Shown here piece after piece: positions 1 through 6,167 of a DNA stretch of 29,401 nucleotides (position 1 is the first letter of the stretch; every line of letters begins with the position of its first letter). The translations under genes were made by a program, and so were the position numbers. A model generated the notes under the pieces. The model was not told the origin of the DNA. It worked only from the letters and a program-made list of their open reading frames with translations, and made no database searches. Origin of the DNA: JBDTMC01 sp039934475 (GTDB taxonomy: Bacteria > Acidobacteriota > Terriglobia > Bryobacterales > Bryobacteraceae); NCBI GenBank assembly GCA_039934475.1, contig JBDTMC010000033.1:1-29401 (forward strand), given 5' to 3'.

Positions 1-363
1 GCCGTGAACCGGCTGCTGGGTCCGGCCGGGATCGCGCTGCCGGCGGAGATGGGAGTTCCGGAAAAGCTGGAGCAGGTACAGGAACTCATGCGCCACGGCG
101 ATCAGCGGGCCGGGAAGATCTATCAAACGATCGGGTCCTATTTCGGATACGCGCTCGCTCACTACGCGAATTACTATGACATCGGCACGGTGTTAGTGAT
201 GGGCCGCGTGACTACCGGTGAGGGCGGCGACATCATTCTTCGTGTGGCGAATGAAGTATTGTCGCGAGAGTTTCCCGACCTGAGCATCGACGTGCGGCTT
301 CCCGATGAGGCGAGCCGGCGCGTGGGACAGGCAGCCGCAGCGGCTTCCCTGCCACAGATCTAG
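1..363 (+). CDS. ROK-family sugar kinase/regulator, C-terminal part (5' end outside window)
   Basis: The reading frame is open from base 1, so the gene starts upstream of the window; the internal GTG at 4 is not taken as the start. The roughly 120 visible residues resemble the C-terminal part of ROK (repressor, ORF, kinase) proteins: a helix with Gly-Asp-x-x-Ala, a helical stretch containing GYALAHYANYY, then a strand with VLVMGRVTTGEGG, which resembles the glycine-rich nucleotide-site loop of the family, and a Gly-Gln-Ala-Ala-Ala-Ala-Ala-Ser-Leu-Pro tail. ROK members phosphorylate sugars such as glucose or N-acetyl sugars, or act as repressors. The N-terminal catalytic Asp, Zn-binding cysteines and any HTH are not visible, so kinase and regulator cannot be separated. 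Its TAG stop shares the tetranucleotide CTAG with the stop of the convergent gene that follows. Confidence 0.7.
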   Translation, partial: AVNRLLGPAGIALPAEMGVPEKLEQVQELMRHGDQRAGKIYQTIGSYFGYALAHYANYYDIGTVLVMGRVTTGEGGDIILRVANEVLSREFPDLSIDVRLPDEASRRVGQAAAAASLPQI

Positions 364-1271
364 CCTGCGCCGGCGGCGGCTTCGCGCACGATCAACCGGT
401 AACCGGGATCGAGTTCCTGCGCCGCGATGAGGATTTCGTGGATGTTGTAGGGGTTGGTGGATCCTCCGAAGGCGTTTCCGACAACCTGAAAGACGTGGTC
501 GAAGCCTTGGGCATCATCGATGTCCATATCGACGGCGTAGAGGCCATCGGAGTTGACGGAGAACGATAGCTGCAAGTTGCCATATTGATCGAGGGTCTTG
601 AAGCTCCGCGCCGAGGTGAAGCCGGGATTAGGAGTGTGCAAAGCCTCACTCACCTCGTGAAAAAGTTCGCCGTACACGCTGTTGACAGTCTCAGTGCGCA
701 GCTCAGGGCGAACGGTGGCAAAGAAGCGATCACCCCGTAGCTCGGTTAGCTCCTCGATGTACGACAACACACTCGCCGGGGCGCCCTGCTTTGACACGAA
801 GCGGGTACGGTTGGCTTTGGCGATGAGGTTCAGGAATCCGGCTCGCCGGATGTCGTCGAGGGATTCGTAGAGCGCCTGTCCGGACTTGCCTTCGAAGGCC
901 AGAACCTTCTGGCTACGCTGCAGCAGCGAGCGGGCGTCGTCTGTTATGACCGAGGAATTGTACTCGGGAAACGCGACCCGGATTACCTTCCTCGGATTTA
1001 CAGGCAAAGTGATGGTAACCGCTCTCCGGCCGTTGGGCGGAATGTCGATGAACCGGCTGACGGGGTGATACGAGAGAGCATCAATTTCAAGGCGATACCT
1101 ACCGTTCGGAAATACGTTCAGTCCGTTGACCGTTATGGTCTGGCTGACGTCGAGGCTCCGCAAGACCGGTGCGTCCGACAGCGTCTGGTTCTTCAGCGAT
1201 ACGTCAACCTGTTCTAAGATGGGATCCCCATAAACGTCGAGGATCTGCAGTTCCAGCTTGCCGTCGGGCAC
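360..1271 (-). CDS. hypothetical protein with N-terminal carboxypeptidase-regulatory/prealbumin-like beta domain
   Basis: I do not recognise a named family. The first 90 or so residues alternate beta strands and turns (LELQILDVYGDPILEQVDVS, then NGRYRLEID, then RRAVTITLPV), as in a prealbumin-like or carboxypeptidase-regulatory-like fold. A helical middle with a possible Glu-rich segment follows, then a C-terminal part rich in aromatic and Asp residues. There is no clear signal peptide. Start choice: the longest frame begins at an ATG at 1292, but the GTG at 1271-1269 is preceded on the coding strand by AGGAGG four bases upstream, whereas the ATG has only GGCGG-like bases before it. I therefore prefer GTG (303 residues); with the ATG it would be 310. 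The stop overlaps the stop of the convergent ROK gene by 4 bp, so the two transcripts must run into one another. Confidence 0.6.
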   Translation of the reverse strand: MPDGKLELQILDVYGDPILEQVDVSLKNQTLSDAPVLRSLDVSQTITVNGLNVFPNGRYRLEIDALSYHPVSRFIDIPPNGRRAVTITLPVNPRKVIRVAFPEYNSSVITDDARSLLQRSQKVLAFEGKSGQALYESLDDIRRAGFLNLIAKANRTRFVSKQGAPASVLSYIEELTELRGDRFFATVRPELRTETVNSVYGELFHEVSEALHTPNPGFTSARSFKTLDQYGNLQLSFSVNSDGLYAVDMDIDDAQGFDHVFQVVGNAFGGSTNPYNIHEILIAAQELDPGYRLIVREAAAGAG

Positions 1272-1328
1272 GTGACCTCCTGGTGGCAGCATCCGCCGGC
1301 CGCCGCCTTTATCATGTCACGGGATATA

Positions 1329-1351
1329 GGGAGCGGGCGAAACCCACTCCC
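1329..1351 (-). terminator. GC-rich hairpin between two minus-strand genes
   Basis: The minus strand reads GGGAGTGGG, a five-base loop TTTCG, then CCCGCTCCC: a nine-pair stem with one G-U wobble. In plus-strand RNA the same place gives a C-A mismatch, so the structure favours leftward transcripts. It lies about 50 bases after the stop of the 1400-2296 gene and 60-80 bases before the next start. No U tract follows (the next bases are TATATCCC), so it may act as a transcript-end stabiliser or attenuating hairpin rather than a textbook rho-independent terminator. Confidence 0.35.
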
Positions 1352-1399
1352 TGATGGTCGGGGCTCGGTGAGCTGCTGATTCCGTGAAGGCGCACACAT

Positions 1400-2296
1400 T
1401 TAGCCGTGTAACTTTTGGCTGCCCACCTTCTGGATCCAATCGCGGGTCCAGTCGACGGTTTCGAGGCCGCGGTCGCAGAGCCAACTGCCGCAGAATACGA
1501 GTGCCTCGCACTGCCCCTTCTTCACCAGGTCGAGGCCGATTTCGCACTGGCTCTTCATCAGATCCATGGAGAGCGGCTTCTTTTCCCCGAAGTCCCACCA
1601 GTAGATGCCGAGAGCCATTTTCGCGCCACCGGAGAGCTTGCGCGCTTTCTCATAGTTCGGCCGCAGGTCGGCGAGATTCTTGCCGTACCAGGTCCAGAAC
1701 TGAACGTATTCGCACAGCGACAGGTAGTCGGTTAAGGGCTTGTCGAGTTGATGTTCGTAGAGGACCACCCACAGGTCGAGGTTCTTGCTGCTTGTGTGGA
1801 GACTCTGCTTCATCTCCTTGATCTGGGGAATGGTGAGGGCGGCCAGTTTGGTGTCGTTGGCTCCAACGAAGAAGTCATCCATAACGACGCCGGAGATCTT
1901 GTGGTTGTGCAGGGCGAGGTCGAGGACCATCTGCCGCTCTTTGGCTTCGGTGTTGCCGGATTCACCGACGATGCCCCAAACAACGTCGCGCAGCGACTCA
2001 AAAGGGAGAGCGAACTGATCGAGTGGAGGTTCCGGCGTTCCTTCGCGATGAAGCATGAACACGTTGGGAATCCCCATGTAGAAGGCGGCTTCTGTTGGGG
2101 ACATACGGGACTTGCCGGGAAGTCCGAACATGCCGTTGTAACTGCCGGCGACATGGGACCACAGCCATAGCTTGTCGCGAACGGTGGATGCCGGTTTTGG
2201 TGCGGCGGTCAGTTGCGAGGTTGCGAGAAGCGCAGGAAGAGCGAGCAAACTGCGCCTGGTCAATTCGACGATGCGGACGGGGTTGTCGGTTTTCAT
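1400..2296 (-). CDS. secreted protein of unknown function with Tat-like signal peptide
   Basis: This is a 298-residue protein. Residues 13-33 (TRRSLLALPALLATSQLTAAP) have twin arginines and a hydrophobic core ending in an Ala-rich cleavage site, so export by Tat (or Sec) is likely. The mature part has alternating strand/helix segments, including GVVMDDFFVG near 136-145, LDLWVVLYEH near 175 and ALGIYWWDFGEKKPLS near 230. Acidic strand ends of this kind are seen in TIM-barrel glycoside-hydrolase-like proteins, but I cannot assign a family, and the Asp pair in DDFF is only a candidate active site. Translation from the ATG at 2296 lacks a clear Shine-Dalgarno sequence. The gene is divergent from the TonB receptor, with 168 bp between them. 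Confidence 0.6.
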   Translation of the reverse strand: MKTDNPVRIVELTRRSLLALPALLATSQLTAAPKPASTVRDKLWLWSHVAGSYNGMFGLPGKSRMSPTEAAFYMGIPNVFMLHREGTPEPPLDQFALPFESLRDVVWGIVGESGNTEAKERQMVLDLALHNHKISGVVMDDFFVGANDTKLAALTIPQIKEMKQSLHTSSKNLDLWVVLYEHQLDKPLTDYLSLCEYVQFWTWYGKNLADLRPNYEKARKLSGGAKMALGIYWWDFGEKKPLSMDLMKSQCEIGLDLVKKGQCEALVFCGSWLCDRGLETVDWTRDWIQKVGSQKLHG

Positions 2297-2401
2297 TGTA
2301 GGATCACGCAGACGCTCATCGTATGCGGGTGGTGAGGATTCGTCAAGCGTGGTCTTACCTTATCGAAGGCGAGGTTAGTAAATTCGTGCCCCAACCCATC
2401 G

Positions 2402-2430
2402 TTGACAGCGGTTTCGGCGGCTGCTAGCAT
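2402..2430 (+). promoter_or_regulatory. sigma70-type promoter upstream of TonB receptor
   Basis: A perfect -35 hexamer TTGACA at 2402-2407 is separated by 17 bases from TAGCAT (4 of 6 matches to TATAAT) at 2425-2430. This would start transcription near 2437 and give a leader of about 28 bases containing the ribosome site GGGAGGG at 2451-2457. The position in the divergent gap ahead of the receptor gene fits. This is a consensus match only. Confidence 0.5.
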
Positions 2431-2464
2431 TCCCAACAATTCAACCTGACGGGAGGGTTGCGTG

Positions 2465-5269
2465 ATGGACCACTTACAAGGTATTAGAAGGTTCTTTTGC
2501 GTTGCTCTATTTGCGGCAATGCCCATTTTCGCGCAGACCGGATTAGGAGTGGTAACGGGTACGGTTCAGGACAGCACGGGAGCAGCGGTACCCAGCGCAC
2601 AACTTAAGCTGACGGAAGCGGGGACAAATGTGATGCGCGAGGCGACGTCGAACTCCGCCGGCATCCACTATTTCGGCAGCGTTGCCCTTGGTAACTATGT
2701 GCTGACGGTAGAAGCACCTGGGTTTAAGAAATGGGAAGGCCGTTTCCAAGTGCAGGCCGGACAGTCTGTCACAGTGGACCCGAAACTGGAAGTGGGTGAC
2801 CTGCAATCGACGGTGGAAGTGGTGGGGGCGGCTACGCCGATCGCCACCGAAGGCGCGCAGATCAGCGATGTGAAGGATGCCAAGCGCATCCACGACTTGC
2901 CGTTGAACGGCCGCCAGGTTGCGAATCTGTTCACGCTCACTCCGGGAGTGGAAGGCGGTCAGGGCGCCTCAGGCGGCGGCAACCCGCGCACCAATGGAAT
3001 GATGGTGGGTTCGACGGAGATGCTGTTGGACGGCATTTCCTACGTAGACCGTTTTGGCGGCGGCATTTCGCGTGTGCAGCCAGGCCTGGACACAATTCAG
3101 GAATACCGGATTGAGACTGCCGGCTCCGGGGCGCAATACTCGCGGCCGGCCACCATCTCACTAGTGACGCGCAGTGGAACGAATGATTTTCATGGCGCTG
3201 TTTTCGAAACCGCGCGCAACAACGCGGCGGGGCTTGCGGCTCGCGCGCGCCAGGATGGCAACACCCCCGCTAAGCTGATCCGCAACGAATTCGGGTTCTG
3301 GGCGGCGGGCCGAATCATTAAGAACAAAACGTTCTGGTTCTTCGATCAGGAGTTCCTGCGGCAGCGGGAGCAGAACTTCGCGCAGACAGCGGTGCCCACT
3401 GCCGAGATCTGGGGCGGCAATTTCTCCAGCATGACGGACACCAGCGGGAACAAGATCACGATTTATGACCCCAACACGAGCGGGGCTGATGGCACTCGTT
3501 TACCCTTTGCGAACAACACAATTCCGCAGGCCCGGCTGAATACCAACCTCATCGAAATTTTCAAGGGCGTCTCACCCGCGCCCCACGGTTCAAACGCAGG
3601 CGGCAACCCCTGGATCGAAAGCAATTTTGAGACGTTCTATCCGCGAACGCTCGACACGAAGACGACGACGGCCAAGATTGACCAAATCGTTTCGTCGAAG
3701 GACAACATCTCAGGGCGGTTCACCGTGGCCAGCCAGAACAACAAGCTCTATGGCGGCCGCTACGGATTTCCTCCGATTGGTGTACCGAACGGCACGGGCA
3801 CGGGCCGGCAGGACACCAAAGTCTACTCAGTCTTGGCTCGCGAGACCCACGTCTTCAGCCCGGGCCTGTTGAACGAGTTCCAGGCTTCCGTACATCGATC
3901 CAACAACAGCAGCGGCACGCTAGGCGATGCCATCAACTGGGCGGATAAACTGGGCATGCCCAACCCGTTCGGCGCCACAGGCTGGCCGACGATCTGTACC
4001 GATGCCTATTCGATGTTCTATTACGGCTGTTGGGACGGAGATAACCGCAACGCGCAGCAGTTGACGCAATTCCAGATCGAAGATAACGTGACCTGGGTGA
4101 AGGGCCGTCACACGGTGAAGTTCGGGTTCAAAGGGCGGCAGGAGTATAACAACGTCGTAGAACTGCAGCAGGCCCAGGGATCGCACGACTTCTATGGCGA
4201 TTGGACTGCGCAATACGATCCGATAGGCGATCAGGCGGTTTCCTACACGGGATCGGGCCTGGCCGGTCTTGAACTGGGTCTGCCCACAAATCTGCGCAAT
4301 CAGTATAACCGCGGCTACTTCTACTTCCGGCAAAAAGAGATCGGGTTGTACGTTAACGACACCTGGAAGTTGACTTCACGCCTTACGTTGGATGCCGGCC
4401 TGCGCTGGGATTATTGGACGCCGTACAGTGAGAAATACAACCGCCTGGTGAATCTCGATTTGAACAGCGTCAACAAGGGTCTGATGCAGGTTGTGTTTCC
4501 AGGCGATACGACGCTCGATAAGATTCCTGGGATCCCTTCGGGGGTGAGCGCGTCCTGGTCCCAGAGAGGCCTCACGACGACGAGCGCTAATTCCATCGGA
4601 TTCCCCAGCGCACTGACGCCGAACGTGAACACCAACTTCGCGCCGCGCATTGGGCTGGCTTACCGGTTGGGCGATAAGTGGGCCGTTCGTGGCGGGTATG
4701 GTGTGTACTACTGGCCGATGCCCCTGTCGCAGTTGCTGCAGGCAGCGCGGTCAAACGCGCCGTTGAACCTACGCTTCGTGAATCAGGTTTCGCGGAAAAA
4801 CGGCCAGGATGTGACGTATGGGTTGAGGAGCGTGCCCGCGCCGACCGACTACATCGGGCAGGCCACAGTGGACGTGAATTCGGTTCAAGGCATCAGTTCA
4901 AGTGCGCAAAGCTTCCAGGCGATGGACGTGAATGACTGGAAGGACAACAGGATGCAGCAGTGGACGTTCAGCGTGGAGCGCGAGGTGGCAAGAAATACCG
5001 TCGTCAAGTTCTCCTACAACGGCAACCACGGCAGCAATTTACAGCAGCATGTGGACTACAACGCGGCGGAGACGCGCTACAACTACCAGGCGAGGACCGG
5101 GCTGCTGGCGCCGTCGAATGCCGATCTCCGCCGTGTGAATCCGAACTGGAACCTCAGCGGCAGTGTCGGGGTTCTGGGTCACTCCGGATTTTTGTCCGCG
5201 TGTTGCACTTGGCGGATGCCGCCGGCGGGCTCGCCTTCCAAATTTTCTACGCGTTTACCCATGCCATGA
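2465..5269 (+). CDS. TonB-dependent receptor, Oar/SusC-like, N-terminal and mid-barrel portion (gene frameshifted)
   Basis: This is the first 934 residues of an outer-membrane receptor. Residues 1-22 are a signal peptide (basic start, hydrophobic FFCVALFAAMPIFA). Residues 26-110 form a carboxypeptidase-regulatory-like domain (GVVTGTVQDSTGAAVPSAQL). The plug follows from about 115, with the recurrent family motif DLPLNGRQVANLFTLTPGV, LLDGISYVD and LVTRSGTNDFHG; barrel strands then run to the end. Such receptors import oligosaccharides, peptides or other large nutrients using TonB energy. Start: ATG 2465 lies seven bases after GGGAGGG; the GTG three bases upstream is possible. From roughly residue 908 the translation stops resembling the family, and a stop is met at 5269, while the family sequence continues in another frame. 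This is therefore a broken gene or a sequence error, not a naturally short receptor. A sulfatase-fold enzyme and an AP-superfamily lipoprotein lie downstream. Confidence 0.85.
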   Translation: MDHLQGIRRFFCVALFAAMPIFAQTGLGVVTGTVQDSTGAAVPSAQLKLTEAGTNVMREATSNSAGIHYFGSVALGNYVLTVEAPGFKKWEGRFQVQAGQSVTVDPKLEVGDLQSTVEVVGAATPIATEGAQISDVKDAKRIHDLPLNGRQVANLFTLTPGVEGGQGASGGGNPRTNGMMVGSTEMLLDGISYVDRFGGGISRVQPGLDTIQEYRIETAGSGAQYSRPATISLVTRSGTNDFHGAVFETARNNAAGLAARARQDGNTPAKLIRNEFGFWAAGRIIKNKTFWFFDQEFLRQREQNFAQTAVPTAEIWGGNFSSMTDTSGNKITIYDPNTSGADGTRLPFANNTIPQARLNTNLIEIFKGVSPAPHGSNAGGNPWIESNFETFYPRTLDTKTTTAKIDQIVSSKDNISGRFTVASQNNKLYGGRYGFPPIGVPNGTGTGRQDTKVYSVLARETHVFSPGLLNEFQASVHRSNNSSGTLGDAINWADKLGMPNPFGATGWPTICTDAYSMFYYGCWDGDNRNAQQLTQFQIEDNVTWVKGRHTVKFGFKGRQEYNNVVELQQAQGSHDFYGDWTAQYDPIGDQAVSYTGSGLAGLELGLPTNLRNQYNRGYFYFRQKEIGLYVNDTWKLTSRLTLDAGLRWDYWTPYSEKYNRLVNLDLNSVNKGLMQVVFPGDTTLDKIPGIPSGVSASWSQRGLTTTSANSIGFPSALTPNVNTNFAPRIGLAYRLGDKWAVRGGYGVYYWPMPLSQLLQAARSNAPLNLRFVNQVSRKNGQDVTYGLRSVPAPTDYIGQATVDVNSVQGISSSAQSFQAMDVNDWKDNRMQQWTFSVEREVARNTVVKFSYNGNHGSNLQQHVDYNAAETRYNYQARTGLLAPSNADLRRVNPNWNLSGSVGVLGHSGFLSACCTWRMPPAGSPSKFSTRLPMP
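5180..5230 (+). other. frameshift zone inside the TonB receptor gene
   Basis: Up to about GHSGF (5177-5191) the receptor reads in the frame of 2465. From GGLAFQIFYAFTHAM (5224 onward) it reads in the frame of 5266, that is, net -1 or +2. Between them no single frame gives a convincing barrel sequence. A run of five T at 5189-5193 is an obvious slip or indel point. The sequence GGA TTT TTG is a poor match to a programmed -1 slippery heptamer, because the P-site tRNA would mispair. One repaired reading frame from 2465 to 6108 would give about 1214 codons, normal for this family. Confidence 0.75.
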
Positions 5270-6108
5270 CCACGAACGATACGGGCGGGTTTACGTCGGG
5301 CAGCGCCAGTATCAGTTCGAACGTGACGGACGGCGTGAATGGCGGCTCAGCCGCTGCGGTGCCACAGACGCAGGAGATTTTGGGGAATCCCACCGGCATG
5401 ACATTCGACCAGCGGATGCGGTTGGGTTACACCAACTCGAGCCAAGTGCCGCCGCAACGCCTCACCTGGAACGGGATCTGGGAACTTCCCGTCGGGAGAG
5501 GCAAAAAGTTCGCGAGTGGTTCCGGCCGGGCTTTGGATGCGGCAGTGGGCGGCTGGCAACTCGGGTTCATTGGGACGTGGAATCGCGGGTTCTGGATGGG
5601 CGTGCCTTCCACGGAATTCATTTCCACGAACCCGGCCCTGAACGGGGATCAACGGCTGACGATGAACATCTTCGGTAAGAACCAGATGCTGTGGTATGCC
5701 GGCGATTTCAATCCGGCGCTGGCGACAAATGTGGATGCTTCGAAGTTACAGGCGCTGGTGCCGGTGGATCGCGGGGCACGCGCCATTCATCCGATTGGAC
5801 CGAGCTTCGACAACCGCGTGCCACAGACCCTGGCCAATGGTAACGTCGTACTGACAACCGTTACGGACAACGTGAGTTGGAACGCGCGTAACTTTATGCT
5901 GGGACCGCCTTCGTGGAACCAGGATCTTTCGATCTTCAAATACTTCAACTTCACGGAACGGGTGAGGCTGCGCGTGAATGCCGATTTCTTCAATGCTTTT
6001 AACCACCCGACCAATCGGAACCCGGCTGCCACCACAGGTTTGATCGATCTGAGCCGGCAGGCTAATGCCCCGCGTATCATCCAACTGGGCGCGCGCGTGG
6101 AGTGGTAA
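5266..6108 (+). CDS. TonB-dependent receptor, C-terminal barrel portion (downstream half of frameshifted gene)
   Basis: This is the continuation of the receptor in a different frame: WELPVGRGKKFASGS, GGWQLGFIGTWNRG, FNFTERVRLRVNADFFNAFN and the final LGARVEW. The NADFFNAFNHP segment and a terminal aromatic residue are typical of the last beta strands recognised by the outer-membrane insertion machinery. The first ATG in this frame (5266-5268) overlaps the TGA that ends the upstream half in the pattern ATGA, so re-initiation would be physically possible and would yield 280 residues. The receptor-like sequence in this frame actually begins about 45 bases earlier, at 5221. No Shine-Dalgarno sequence is evident. 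It lies 59 bp before the sulfatase-fold gene on the same strand. Confidence 0.7.
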   Translation: MTTNDTGGFTSGSASISSNVTDGVNGGSAAAVPQTQEILGNPTGMTFDQRMRLGYTNSSQVPPQRLTWNGIWELPVGRGKKFASGSGRALDAAVGGWQLGFIGTWNRGFWMGVPSTEFISTNPALNGDQRLTMNIFGKNQMLWYAGDFNPALATNVDASKLQALVPVDRGARAIHPIGPSFDNRVPQTLANGNVVLTTVTDNVSWNARNFMLGPPSWNQDLSIFKYFNFTERVRLRVNADFFNAFNHPTNRNPAATTGLIDLSRQANAPRIIQLGARVEW

Positions 6109-6167
6109 GTTAGCAGGTGATGCAGGCAATGCCGGCCACGGGCTGCGAGAGGATTTGAGGTAGAATC

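Noticed and set aside
5186..5194. Programmed -1 frameshift at GGA TTT TTG in the TonB receptor
   Set aside because: The heptamer lacks three identical first bases, no strong downstream stem was seen, and receptors of this family do not use frameshifting; indel or error is simpler.
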